Positions 1-7,492 of a stretch of 37,035 nt of DNA are shown in pieces. Every line of letters begins with the position of its first letter. Positions within the stretch are counted from its first letter, which is position 1. This stretch comes from a virus. The translations under genes and the position numbers were made by a program. A model generated the notes under the pieces. It saw nothing but the letters and a program-made list of their open reading frames with translations, made no database searches and was not told the origin of the DNA. The stretch lies in the IMG/VR virus record IMGVR_UViG_3300030102_003029, positions 1-37,035 of that record. One strand, written 5' to 3'.

Positions 1-2
1 AG

Positions 3-1514
3 CGGTTTTTGGCCGGCGGTCGCAAGAAGGGCGGCTTCTTCATGCTGGGGCGACCATCTGGCGTGATCTATGTGGCCGAAGGCTATTCGACCGCAGCGTC
101 TGTCCATGAGGCGACGGGTGCGTGTGCAGTGTGCGCGTTCGACGCGGGAAATTTGGCGCCGGTCGTGGAAGGACTGCGGGCCGCGTGGCCGCGCGCTGAG
201 ATCGTTGTCGCGGCTGACAATGACGCCAGCGGTGCTGGCATGGACGGTGCCAGGAGGGCGAAGCCCGACTACATCGTGATGCCGGACGAGGTTGGTACTG
301 ATTGGAATGATTTATGGGTTTCTGAGGGCCGTCAGGCGGTCTTGGAGGGGGTCCAGACTCGTATCGTGCGCGTTATGGCGTCAGGCTTCACCGCTGCCGA
401 CATGCGCGGCGTTGAGCCGCGCAGGTGGCTGTATGGCAAGCATCTGATCCGTGGATATGTCAGCGCAACCGTGTCACCGGGCGGCGTGGGCAAGACCACA
501 CTGGAGCTGACTGAGGCGATTGCGCTGGCAACTGGCCGCGACCTGTTAGGCGTACCCGTGCGGGAGCGGGTGAAGGTCTGGCATTACAACCTTGAAGATC
601 CGCGCGATGAGCTGTTGCGGCGGGCGTGGGCGATATGCGAGCAGTTTGATATCCCGCCTGTGGAGCTGGAGGGTTGGCTGTATTTAGACAGCGGGCGCGA
701 CTGCAAGATGATCGTCGCCGAGCCAGTGGACGGCATCGTGACGCCGACAGTGGCGGCGGAGCAGGTTATCGAGCAAATGCAGCGGCTGGACATTGGGCTG
801 CTTCAGGTCGATCCGTTGGTCAAAGCACATTACGCAGAAGAGAATGATAACAAGCAGATAGACGCCGTTCTTGATGTATTTGCTGATGTGTCAAAGCGGT
901 GCGATGCGGCCATCGATCTTGTCCATCACACACGTAAGCCGCCATCAGGGTTTGTCGCCGTGGCAGGCGACATCAACACCGCGCGAGGCGCCGGCGCTTT
1001 GGCCGGTGCCGTGCGGTCAGCCCGGACCATCACACCGATGTCGGACAAGGAGTGCGAACGGTTCGACATCGATCCCCAGCGTAAGGCTTGGTATGTCCGA
1101 GTTGACGATGCCAAAGGCAATATGTCGGCGCCCGCTGCGGACGCCGTATGGTTTGAGCGGCAGTCTGTTGAGCTTGTCCAAGGCGATTATGTGGGCGTTC
1201 TCGCACCGTGGTCGCCACCAGACCCGTTTGAGGGGCTAGGCGTCGATGGTGCGCGGCGTGCGCTGATGTCCATCGAGGCGGGCCTTGAAGACGGTCAGCG
1301 ATACACCGCAACCGCACGAGCCGGAACCAACCGATGGGCTGGCTGCGTCCTGCTCGACATGGGGCTGGGTGAGGGCAGCGCAAAGTCGGTTTTGCGGACG
1401 TGGATGTCCAACAATGTGCTGGTCGTGGCCGACTATCACAACCCAGTCCGGCGGCGTTCAGACAAGGGATTGTTCGTCAATTATGACAAGCTGCCGGGTG
1501 AGAACGATGAGTGA
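3..1514 (+). CDS. Toprim primase-helicase, C-terminal part (continues from 36263-37035)
   Basis: DNA primase-helicase for phage replication. The window starts inside the gene: the first codons match those at 36800 onward, and joining gives a 682-aa protein starting at 36263. In that numbering the Toprim domain has its catalytic Glu near 205 (YVAEGYST) and the metal-binding DND near 251-253. A RepA-like/AAA_25 helicase domain follows, with Walker A GGVGKTT near 339-345, a Walker B-like strand ending in QVDPL and a conserved LVHHTRK segment. No DNA polymerase gene is visible, so it presumably hands over to host polymerase (inference). Its stop overlaps the next possible start by 8 nt. Confidence 0.9.
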   Translation, partial: RFLAGGRKKGGFFMLGRPSGVIYVAEGYSTAASVHEATGACAVCAFDAGNLAPVVEGLRAAWPRAEIVVAADNDASGAGMDGARRAKPDYIVMPDEVGTDWNDLWVSEGRQAVLEGVQTRIVRVMASGFTAADMRGVEPRRWLYGKHLIRGYVSATVSPGGVGKTTLELTEAIALATGRDLLGVPVRERVKVWHYNLEDPRDELLRRAWAICEQFDIPPVELEGWLYLDSGRDCKMIVAEPVDGIVTPTVAAEQVIEQMQRLDIGLLQVDPLVKAHYAEENDNKQIDAVLDVFADVSKRCDAAIDLVHHTRKPPSGFVAVAGDINTARGAGALAGAVRSARTITPMSDKECERFDIDPQRKAWYVRVDDAKGNMSAPAADAVWFERQSVELVQGDYVGVLAPWSPPDPFEGLGVDGARRALMSIEAGLEDGQRYTATARAGTNRWAGCVLLDMGLGEGSAKSVLRTWMSNNVLVVADYHNPVRRRSDKGLFVNYDKLPGENDE

Positions 1515-1710
1515 ACATTTGGGTGCTGTGATTTGGTCTGATAGCGCGCGCTTTGCGCGCAGTTTGTGCGCAAAATCGGGTGCGCACAAAGAAAACCGTA
1601 CTAGTATTGTGCGCACGCGCACGCAAAGCGCTTTTGTGCGCGCTTTGCGCGCAGTTTGTGCGCACAAGACGGTACTAGTACGGTTGCGGAAAGTGCGCCA
1701 TGCGGGGTGA
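1507..1710 (+). CDS. possible 67-aa basic protein over the repeat region
   Basis: An ATG at 1507 overlaps the primase-helicase stop by 8 nt, and the TGA at 1708-1710 overlaps the next gene's start by 11 nt, which is the tight coupling seen elsewhere here. The product is Arg/Ala/Val-rich, and most of its middle is encoded by the direct and inverted repeats described separately, so its composition may simply reflect the repeats. No domain is recognised. It may be a real coupled gene or a fortuitous open frame over a regulatory stretch. Confidence 0.3.
   Translation: MSEHLGAVIWSDSARFARSLCAKSGAHKENRTSIVRTRTQSAFVRALRAVCAHKTVLVRLRKVRHAG
1546..1664 (+). repeat. 27-bp direct repeat pair with nested palindromes
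   Basis: A 27-bp sequence occurs identically at 1546-1572 and 1638-1664. Copy 2 contains the perfect hairpin TGCGCGC-TTT-GCGCGCA (1637-1653), followed by the 12-bp palindrome TTGTGCGCACAA (1656-1667). Related GTGCGCAC blocks lie between the copies, and GTACTAGTAC-type half-palindromes occur near 1598-1607 and 1672-1682. The cluster sits directly after the primase-helicase gene. It could be a replication-initiation or regulatory site; nothing seen decides this. Confidence 0.75.
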
Positions 1711-2116
1711 TTTTGAAGCCTTGCGGCAGCACGTTGGCGACGTCGATGGGCTGGCTGGATTGTTTTTCGAAGCGGCTGAGACGGAGCGGAAGATGCCGGG
1801 TGTGATGCAGAAGCGGTATCGGGTGGCGTGGCCGGAGTATGTGCCTGATCCGGGTCTGGCTTATGGGTACAATGATGTGGACGTGCGGCCGGGGCCGGCG
1901 GATGCGGGTGAGGTTGATCGCTGGGATATGGCGTTGAGGCTGACGCAGTTGCTGGATGCGGATGATGCGCGGTTGGTGTGGGCTGTTGCGCATTCGGCCG
2001 TCAGGCGGCAGCGTGGGCCTGCCTGGCGGCGTGTGGCGAGGCTGGTTGGGTGTCACCCGGCGACTGCCAAGCGGCGGTTTGAACGTGCTATTTTGGAGCT
2101 GTGGTACAAGATGTAG
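1700..2116 (+). CDS. DUF6362-like phage protein, helix-turn-helix type
   Basis: A 138-aa protein. The pattern of an N-terminal WPEY segment, a central Asp/Leu-rich helix (LTQLLDADDARLVWAVA) and a C-terminal WRRVARLVGCHP...AKRRFERAI segment matches the DUF6362 family found between replication and terminase genes in proteobacterial phages. The C-terminal part looks like a helix-turn-helix (first helix RVARLVG, recognition helix ATAKRRFERA), so DNA binding is likely; a regulatory role is inference. GGAAAG lies just upstream of the ATG. Downstream comes a promoter/terminator leader rather than a close gene. Confidence 0.65.
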   Translation: MRGDFEALRQHVGDVDGLAGLFFEAAETERKMPGVMQKRYRVAWPEYVPDPGLAYGYNDVDVRPGPADAGEVDRWDMALRLTQLLDADDARLVWAVAHSAVRRQRGPAWRRVARLVGCHPATAKRRFERAILELWYKM

Positions 2117-2125
2117 TATTTGGTG

Positions 2126-2180
2126 TTGACGATGCACACCAAATGTTGGTAGTTTTTGATAAAGTGGCGAGGTATCGCCA
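2126..2180 (+). promoter_or_regulatory. candidate sigma70 promoter and dyads upstream of terS
   Basis: TTGACG at 2126-2131 and TAGTTT at 2150-2155 are 18 nt apart. A perfect dyad, ACCAA-ATG-TTGGT (2138-2150), fills the spacer and could be an operator. A second perfect hairpin, TGGCGA-GGTA-TCGCCA (2165-2180), would lie at the start of the transcript. The -10 match is weak, so the promoter call rests on the -35, the spacing and the location before the morphogenesis genes. Confidence 0.4.
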
Positions 2181-2187
2181 ATCTGGA

Positions 2188-2213
2188 CCTGCGGATCGCC
2201 GCGGGTTTTTTTT
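2188..2213 (+). terminator. Rho-independent terminator 11 nt before terS
   Basis: The stem CCTGCGG/CCGCGGG (7 bp, one G-U pair) has loop ATCG and is followed by eight T residues at 2206-2213. The terS ATG follows at 2225. It either ends transcription of the replication operon or, with the candidate promoter at 2126, acts as an attenuator controlling the late genes. Confidence 0.75.
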
Positions 2214-2224
2214 ATGGGTGCGAG

Positions 2225-2707
2225 ATGGGCAAGCGGGTTCGGTTTACAGAGGCGAAGATGCGGGCCGTTTGCGACGAGCTTGCGAAGGGTAAAAGCCTGC
2301 GCAGCGTGTGCGATGGTGATGAGAACCTTCCGCACTGGGTGACGGTGCTGCAGCAAGTGCAGCGTGACGAGAGCCTGTTCGAGATGTACGCCAGGGCGAG
2401 AGCGATTGGGGCCGAGGTGCTGGCCGACGAGATGCATGACCTTGCGCGTCAGCCTCTGCCAGCGGATCTGGATAACAAGGTGGCGAACGCCGAAGTGCAG
2501 CGTCGTCGGTTGGAAGTGGACACGTTGAAGTGGACGTTCGCCCGGATGCAGCCGCGTGGTGTGCGACACAAGAAAGAGGATGTCGAGCAACAGTCTGGGC
2601 CGGTGACGCTGGTGTGGGGTGGCGTGCCTGACGAGCAGGATCAGGGCAAGACCGAGTCCGCGGAGATCGTGAGGCTGGTGCCGGATGACGGTGATACCAC
2701 GGGTTAA
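2225..2707 (+). CDS. terS: terminase small subunit
   Basis: A 160-aa DNA-recognition subunit of the packaging terminase. The N-terminus (KMRAVCDELAKGKSLRSVC) resembles a resolvase-like helix-turn-helix. The middle (FEMYARARAIGAEVLADEM) and the RLEVDTLKWTFARMQPR segment are hallmarks of small terminases of phages with this type of TerL. I chose the ATG at 2225 because the earlier in-frame ATG at 2156 would place the terminator hairpin inside the coding region. The C-terminal tail is acidic. The large subunit lies 1.4 kb downstream, beyond six tiny genes. Confidence 0.8.
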   Translation: MGKRVRFTEAKMRAVCDELAKGKSLRSVCDGDENLPHWVTVLQQVQRDESLFEMYARARAIGAEVLADEMHDLARQPLPADLDNKVANAEVQRRRLEVDTLKWTFARMQPRGVRHKKEDVEQQSGPVTLVWGGVPDEQDQGKTESAEIVRLVPDDGDTTG

Positions 2708-2968
2708 AAGCACAGCCAGCCCTCATAGCATTTCGCGCGCGACCCCCAAGCCTTTTGGTTTTTTTTGAGGTTTACGGATTTAGAATCCGCAGGTCAAACC
2801 AATGATATCAATGGGTTACGGCCCGCCAGTGCCGGATTGCTGCCAATGTTGGGGGTCGATTTCCTGCACGACACCCCCCCACCCCCCGCCAGAAAGCGGC
2901 GCGGGTTGTTAGGCGATAATACGTCCACAACTGAGGCTCACACACTCTGAGCCTGATCGAGGCTCGAT
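2708..2968. other. noncoding gap with RNA-structure signals
   Basis: No convincing gene lies in these 261 bases. A T8 run at 2759-2766 follows a weak 4-bp stem. At 2769-2800 there is a two-tier hairpin, outer arms GGTTT/AAACC and inner stem CGGATT-TAG-AATCCG. Near 2850-2880, GGGGGTCG can pair with CGACACCCCC through a one-base bulge. GATAAT near 2914 resembles a -10 box but has no good -35. The stretch may be a processed leader of the small-gene run. Confidence 0.4.
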
Positions 2969-3268
2969 ATGAGTACACCCGCATGGCAACGCAAAGCCGG
3001 CAAGAACCCGAAGGGCGGCTTGAACGAAGCAGGGCGCCGCTCCGCAAAGCGCGAGGGCATGAACCTCAAGCGCCCGGTGAAAAAAGGCGACAATCCCCGC
3101 CGCGCCAGCTTCCTCGCCCGCATGGGCAATATGAGAGGCCCGGAACGCGACGCGAAGGGACGCCCCACGCGCCTCCTACTCTCTCTCCGCGCGTGGGGCG
3201 CATCAAGCAAGGCTGACGCCAAAAGCAAGGCGGCAGCAATCAGCAAACGAAACAAGGCGAAAGGATAA
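2969..3268 (+). CDS. small basic DUF6321-like protein
   Basis: A 99-aa, strongly basic protein (pI clearly high from Lys/Arg content). The N-terminal TPAWQRKAGKNPKGGLNEAG segment, the following GMNLKRPV and the central SFLARMGNMRGP match a small conserved family of phage and bacterial proteins (DUF6321 type) of unknown function. The C-terminus is a lysine/alanine-rich tail. It is the first of six tiny genes between the terminase subunits. Nucleic-acid binding is plausible from charge alone. Confidence 0.65.
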   Translation: MSTPAWQRKAGKNPKGGLNEAGRRSAKREGMNLKRPVKKGDNPRRASFLARMGNMRGPERDAKGRPTRLLLSLRAWGASSKADAKSKAAAISKRNKAKG

Positions 3269-3272
3269 ACTG

Positions 3273-3410
3273 ATGCCTGGCAAAAAAATGTCTCCGAAGC
3301 AGAAGCAGATGGCTGCTGCTGCCAGCCCGAAAAACAAGATCACGGGCGCCGACTTCAAGGCCATGAAAAAGAATAAAAACAAAAAGTCCATGATGTCGAA
3401 ATATGGCTAA
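3273..3410 (+). CDS. 45-aa basic conserved phage peptide
   Basis: The peptide begins MPGKKMSPKQKQMAAAA, continues with KNKITGADFKAMKK and ends in MMSKYG. It starts 4 nt after the previous stop and overlaps the next start by 8 nt, so it sits in a coupled array. Similar short peptides with a KITGADF core are common beside podovirus terminase genes. No function is known to me. Confidence 0.6.
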   Translation: MPGKKMSPKQKQMAAAASPKNKITGADFKAMKKNKNKKSMMSKYG

Positions 3411-3588
3411 AAAGAAGTCGCGCGTTAACGAAGCCGGCAACTACGACAAGCCGGGTATGCGCAAGCGCCTGTACAAGTCCATCCTAGGCCGCGCAACGCA
3501 TGGTACGGCCGCTGGCAAGTGGTCCGCACGCAAGGCGCAGCTCTTGGCGAAGACGTACAAAGAGCGCGGCGGCGGATACACAAGCTGA
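3403..3588 (+). CDS. 61-aa basic conserved phage protein (GNY...WSARKAQ type)
   Basis: It contains RVNEAGNYDKPGMRKRLYKS and GKWSARKAQLLAKTYKERGGGY, a pattern conserved in small proteins of many marine phages in the terminase neighbourhood. It starts within the previous gene and ends by sharing one base with the next start codon (TGATG). The high Lys/Arg content suggests nucleic-acid contact. Function unknown. Confidence 0.65.
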   Translation: MAKKKSRVNEAGNYDKPGMRKRLYKSILGRATHGTAAGKWSARKAQLLAKTYKERGGGYTS

Positions 3589-3821
3589 TGAGGGCGCCGC
3601 AAAGCAGTCTGAAGCGTTGGGGCGAACAGAAGTGGCGCACCAAATCAGGCAAGAAATCCAGCGAAACAGGCGAGCGTTACCTGCCCGAAGCCGCCATCAA
3701 GTCACTGTCGCCAGCCGAGTACGCGGCAACCACTGCCGCGAAGCGCCGCGACAAGAAGCGCGGCAAGCAGTTCAGTAAGCAACCCAAGTCTATCATGCGC
3801 AAGACCCGGCGGTTCAGATGA
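3588..3821 (+). CDS. 77-aa basic conserved phage protein (WRTKSGKKS type)
   Basis: Conserved-looking segments are LKRWGEQKWRTKSGKKS, RYLPEAAIKSLSPAEYAAT and KQFSKQPK, matching a small family often encoded next to phage terminases and annotated as hypothetical. The start codon overlaps the upstream stop (TGATG) and the stop overlaps the next start (ATGA). The sequence is very rich in Lys and Arg. Function unknown. Confidence 0.65.
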   Translation: MRAPQSSLKRWGEQKWRTKSGKKSSETGERYLPEAAIKSLSPAEYAATTAAKRRDKKRGKQFSKQPKSIMRKTRRFR

Positions 3822-3979
3822 CCTACAGCGCCTACTGCATGCCCCACAAAGACGGCAAGTTCGGTCTGTGCATCATGCTGGAGGGGTTTGATACGCCCGA
3901 AGCCGCCGAGTGGTTCCTGCAGCAGGTCATGGGTCCGTTTGAGGATTACGAGGACGCGACAAGCGAAACGGTGCATTGA
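3818..3979 (+). CDS. 53-aa acidic hypothetical protein
   Basis: It is coupled by ATGA to the upstream gene and by TGATG to the downstream one. Unlike its neighbours it is acidic; it contains two Cys (CMPHKDG, LCIML) and an aromatic-rich C-terminal half with WFLQQVMGPFEDYED. No domain is recognised. Its place in an unbroken coupled array is the main support for it being expressed. Confidence 0.55.
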   Translation: MTYSAYCMPHKDGKFGLCIMLEGFDTPEAAEWFLQQVMGPFEDYEDATSETVH

Positions 3980-4134
3980 TGAAACAGACATACGGGAAAG
4001 CAGTCGGCCAAGCCCAGAAGATGGGCGTCATCGAGCCGATGAGCATGATGAAGCGTTATGCGGAGCGGAAGCGCCGCAGCGTCACGCCACGGCGCGCAAA
4101 GCACACGCGGGGCCGCAAGCCTATCGAAGAATGA
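3979..4134 (+). CDS. 51-aa basic hypothetical protein before terL
   Basis: It starts at an ATG overlapping the previous TGA and ends in a TGA overlapping the terL ATG by 4 nt. The C-terminal half is Arg/Lys-rich (MKRYAERKRRSVTPRRAKH). No family is recognised. It is probably cotranslated with the large terminase. Confidence 0.55.
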   Translation: MKQTYGKAVGQAQKMGVIEPMSMMKRYAERKRRSVTPRRAKHTRGRKPIEE

Positions 4135-5426
4135 AGACAATCCAGATCGACTACACGCCGCGGCCGCTCCAGGTCGAGCTGCACAAGATGCTGGATCAGA
4201 ACCGCTTCAACGTGCTGGTCATGCACCGCCGCTTCGGCAAGACGGTCTGCGCCATCAATCATTTGCTGAAACGCGCAATCGAGGAGCAGAAGCCCAACCC
4301 GCGACTGGCGTACATCGCGCCGACGTACAGACAGGCGAAGAACGTCGCTTGGGACTACCTCAAGCAGTTTAGTTCAAAGATCCCCGGCACGAAGTACCAC
4401 GAGACAGAACTGCGGTGCGATCTGCCCAACGGCGCCAGGATAAGCCTGCTGGGATCAGAAAACCCGTCCAGCCTGCGAGGCATCTACCTTGACTTCGCTG
4501 TCATGGACGAGGTCGCGGATATGCCGGAAAGCATCTTTCCCGAGGTCATCCGGCCCGCACTGTCGGACAGAAAAGGCGGCTGCACGTTTATCGGCACGCC
4601 GCAAGGCCACAACTACTTCCACGATCTGTGGGAAGCCGCCGCCGGCACAGAAGGCTGGGCGCGCAAGATGTACAAGGCATCCGAAACCAACCTGCTGGAT
4701 GCCGAAGAACTGGAAGCCGCCAAGGCGACCATGACCGACGACCAGTACAATCAGGAGTTTGAGTGCAGTTGGGTCGCCAACGTACCGGGCAGCGTTTACG
4801 GCAAGGAGTTGCAGGAAGCTGACGACGCGGGGCGCATCACCAACGTGCCGCTGTTAAGCGACTACAAGGTCGATACCCATTGGGATATCGGAATGCACGA
4901 TTATACGGCGATCTGGATGACCCAGTCGCTGCCGGGCGGTCGCGTAAACGTGATCGATTTCTATCAAAACCAAGGCGAAGGATTGCCGCACTATGTTCGG
5001 ACGCTGCATGAAAAAGGCTATGTCTATGGCACGCACAACGGCCCTCACGATCTGGAAGTGCGTGAAATGGGTACCGGCAAAAGCCGCCGCGAAGCTGCGT
5101 ACAATCTTGGCCTCAATTTCCGCGTGGTGCCGCGCCTGCCTGTCGAAGATGGCATCCATGCTGCGCGGCTCCTGATACCGCGCTGCTACTTCGACCGCGA
5201 CAACTGCCGCGATGGTTTGGAAGCCCTGCGGCACTATCATCGATCATACAACGAACGGACCCGACAGTTCCGTGACCAGCCTGTGCATGACTGGTCGAGC
5301 CACGCCGCCGATGCGTTCCGCACCGGGGCAATCGGATTGGAAACGCAAAGACTATCCAACGGCAAGCCACCGCAGCGTGACGCGGTGATGAATTACAACC
5401 CGTATCAATATGAAGGACATGCCTGA
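4131..5426 (+). CDS. terL: terminase large subunit
   Basis: A 431-aa packaging motor and nuclease. The N-terminal ATPase shows Walker A MHRRFGKT (31-38) and Walker B FAVMDE ending in the Asp-Glu pair near 126-127. The C-terminal RNase H-like nuclease has its first acidic motif in THWDIGMHDYTA, a middle GPHDLEVREMGTGKSRREAA segment and the final acidic motif DWSSHAADAFR. Length is typical of Terminase_6-type large subunits of phages with P22/T7-like connectors. The ATG at 4131 overlaps the preceding stop; earlier in-frame codons lie inside the tiny genes and are unlikely starts. Confidence 0.93.
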   Translation: MKTIQIDYTPRPLQVELHKMLDQNRFNVLVMHRRFGKTVCAINHLLKRAIEEQKPNPRLAYIAPTYRQAKNVAWDYLKQFSSKIPGTKYHETELRCDLPNGARISLLGSENPSSLRGIYLDFAVMDEVADMPESIFPEVIRPALSDRKGGCTFIGTPQGHNYFHDLWEAAAGTEGWARKMYKASETNLLDAEELEAAKATMTDDQYNQEFECSWVANVPGSVYGKELQEADDAGRITNVPLLSDYKVDTHWDIGMHDYTAIWMTQSLPGGRVNVIDFYQNQGEGLPHYVRTLHEKGYVYGTHNGPHDLEVREMGTGKSRREAAYNLGLNFRVVPRLPVEDGIHAARLLIPRCYFDRDNCRDGLEALRHYHRSYNERTRQFRDQPVHDWSSHAADAFRTGAIGLETQRLSNGKPPQRDAVMNYNPYQYEGHA

Positions 5427-5644
5427 TGGGATTTCTCGCCCCTGAGCCACCAAAACCGCCGCCCCCGCCACCCGTTCCGCCGGTGCCGCCCGATCCGCCG
5501 ATCAAGCCGAAAGAGGCCAAGGAATCGAAGCGCGTTGAACGTCAGGCACGCCGCAAGCGTGGTCTGCGCCAAGCAAACGTCACCGGCGGCATGGGTCTGA
5601 CGACCGAAGCGCCAACGACGAAGAAGACACTGCTGGGGCAGTAA
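5426..5644 (+). CDS. 72-aa proline-rich protein between terL and connector
   Basis: The start overlaps the terL stop (TGATG). Residues 6-28 are a run of Pro with Lys, Val and Asp. A basic helix (KESKRVERQARRKRGLRQ) and a short Gly/Thr tail follow. Similar small Pro-rich proteins sit between terminase and portal in related podoviruses; function is not known to me. Confidence 0.6.
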   Translation: MGFLAPEPPKPPPPPPVPPVPPDPPIKPKEAKESKRVERQARRKRGLRQANVTGGMGLTTEAPTTKKTLLGQ

Positions 5645-5645
5645 T

Positions 5646-7283
5646 ATGGATGATCCGCGCGCGTCAGCGTTAATGAAGCGATACCAGACGCTGCAAACAA
5701 ACCGCAGCCACTGGGAATCGCACTGGCAGGAGCTGGGTGACTACGTTTGCCCACGCAAGGCCGACATCACGAAGAAGAGAACCGGCGGCGATAAACGCAC
5801 CGAGTTAATCTTTGACGGCACCGCTATCCATGCGGCCGAGCTGATGTCTGCCAGCCTGCACGGTATGCTGACGAACGCGGCGACTCCGTGGTTCGACCTG
5901 CGCTACGAGAACGACGAGCTGAACGGTGACGACGAGGCCAAGGAATGGCTGGAGGGCGCCACCGACGTCATGTACCAGCACCTGGCGCGGTCGAACTTCC
6001 AGGAGCAGATTCACGAGCTGTACTCTGACCTGGTGACGTTCGGCACCGGCGTCATCTTCATTGAGAACGACGAGAACGATGGTTTCCGTTTCAGCACCCG
6101 GCACATAGCCGAGTGCTACGTTTCGGAGAACGAACAGGGGCGCGTCGATACGGTCTTCCGCAAGTACAAGACCACGGCGCGCGCCGCTGTGCGGCAGTTC
6201 GGCGAGCAAGAGGTCACACAACGCATTGCGAAGTTAAACTCTGACGACCCCTATGCCGAAATCGAACTGCTGCACATCGTCATGCCGCGCGAGGATCGCA
6301 ACCGGCGCAAGAAGAACGCGGTCAACAAGCCGTTTGCATCGATCTATCTGGACCCGGCTGAGAAGATGATCATCGGCGAAAGCGGGTACGACGAGTTCCC
6401 GTACTGTGTGCCGCGGTTCCTGAAGGCCAGCTTCGAGATTGGTTATGGTCGCTCCCCGGCGATGACGGCGCTGCCCGACACCAAGATGGTCAACAAGATG
6501 TCCGAGGTGGTCATCCGGGCAAGCCAGTTACAGATTCATCCGCCGCTGATGGTGCCGGATGACGGGTTCATGCTGCCGGTCAGGACGACACCGGGCGGTC
6601 TGAACTTCTACCGGTCAGGCACCAGAGACAGGATCGAGCCGCTCAACATCGGCGCCAACAATCCGCTGGGTGAGATGCAGCTCGAACAGCGCCGCCAGGC
6701 AATCCGCGCGGCGTTCTACGTTGATCAGCTTATCCTTGGCACCGGGCCGCAAATGACCGCGACCGAGGTTGTCCAGCGCACCGAAGAGAAGATGCGCCTG
6801 CTTGGGCCTGTTTTGGGACGCTTGCAGGCCGAACTGCTGCAGCCGCTGATCGGTCGCTGCTTTGCCATCCTCTCGCGTCAGAAGGCATTCGCTGCCGCAC
6901 CGCCGATGCTGCGTGAAGGCAACATCGACATTGAATACGTCTCGCCGCTGGCGAAGGCGCAGCGCACTGGCGACATTCAAGGCATCCTGCAGATGATCGA
7001 GTTCCTGATGCCGCTCATGCAGCTTGACCAAGGCGTGGCCGATTACCTCGATATGGACGGCCTCGCCAAGCACATCATCAAGGTCACCGGCACACCGGCG
7101 GCTGTGGTGCGTGGTGAAGGCGAGGTTGCTGGTATCCGCGAGAACCGTGCCGCTGCCATGCAGCAGGAGCAGGAGTTGATGGCCGCGCAGCAGGTGGCAA
7201 GCGCGGCAGGTGATGCCGCACCGGCGTTGCGTGCTGTTGATGAGACAGAGATCGGTCAGGAACTGATTGAAGGCGCCGCATGA
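5646..7283 (+). CDS. head-tail connector (portal) protein
   Basis: A 545-aa portal protein of the T7 gp8 type (bacteriophage head-to-tail connecting protein family). The start YQTLQTNRSHWESHWQELGDY, then TELIFDGTAIHAAELMSASLHGMLTN and the TPWFDLRY segment are diagnostic of the N-terminal region. GTGVIFIEN and YGRSPAMTALPDTKMVNKM mark the wing/stem region, and a helical Gln/Glu-rich tail matches the C-terminal crown. It forms the dodecameric ring through which DNA is packaged. Its length fits the family. The stop overlaps the next gene's start by 4 nt. Confidence 0.93.
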   Translation: MDDPRASALMKRYQTLQTNRSHWESHWQELGDYVCPRKADITKKRTGGDKRTELIFDGTAIHAAELMSASLHGMLTNAATPWFDLRYENDELNGDDEAKEWLEGATDVMYQHLARSNFQEQIHELYSDLVTFGTGVIFIENDENDGFRFSTRHIAECYVSENEQGRVDTVFRKYKTTARAAVRQFGEQEVTQRIAKLNSDDPYAEIELLHIVMPREDRNRRKKNAVNKPFASIYLDPAEKMIIGESGYDEFPYCVPRFLKASFEIGYGRSPAMTALPDTKMVNKMSEVVIRASQLQIHPPLMVPDDGFMLPVRTTPGGLNFYRSGTRDRIEPLNIGANNPLGEMQLEQRRQAIRAAFYVDQLILGTGPQMTATEVVQRTEEKMRLLGPVLGRLQAELLQPLIGRCFAILSRQKAFAAAPPMLREGNIDIEYVSPLAKAQRTGDIQGILQMIEFLMPLMQLDQGVADYLDMDGLAKHIIKVTGTPAAVVRGEGEVAGIRENRAAAMQQEQELMAAQQVASAAGDAAPALRAVDETEIGQELIEGAA

Positions 7284-7486
7284 CGCCCAAAGAGCTGAGA
7301 CAGACCTATCGCACGGTGCTGATGAGCGAGGACGGCGAGAAGGTGCTGGAAGATCTCGGCGTCCGCTTTGGACTCTGGAAATCGAGCTTCACGCCAAACT
7401 CAGACGAGACGGCGTTTAGAGAGGGGCAGCGCGATGTCGTGCTGTTCCTGCACAACATGATCAAGGATCAACAACCGAAGGAGTAA
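7280..7486 (+). CDS. Bbp19-like phage protein
   Basis: A 68-aa protein with RQTYRTVLMSEDGEKVLEDL followed by an aromatic GLWKSSFTP segment and an amphipathic helix FREGQRDVVLFLHNMI. This matches the Bbp19 family found between portal and scaffold genes in podoviruses such as the Bordetella phages. The ATG overlaps the portal stop. Function is unknown; a role in head assembly is inferred from position. Confidence 0.75.
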   Translation: MTPKELRQTYRTVLMSEDGEKVLEDLGVRFGLWKSSFTPNSDETAFREGQRDVVLFLHNMIKDQQPKE

Positions 7487-7492
7487 ACACAT

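Noticed and set aside
1544-1680. CRISPR-like array
   Set aside because: Only two repeat copies exist, with irregular spacing and a possible coding frame across them; no cas genes are present.
1601-2713. A 370-aa minus-strand frame opposite the DUF6362-like gene and terS
   Set aside because: His/Arg/Pro-rich shadow translation crossing the promoter and terminator region, with no domain or start signal.
2769-2800. tRNA anticodon-arm-like hairpin or second attachment site
   Set aside because: Only one stem-loop resembles a tRNA; there is no T-arm, acceptor or CCA, and the real tRNA-derived core lies beside the integrase.
2765-2950. A 61-aa plus-strand frame in the gap after terS
   Set aside because: It starts inside the T-run, has no ribosome binding site and reads through hairpins and a C-run; composition is not protein-like.
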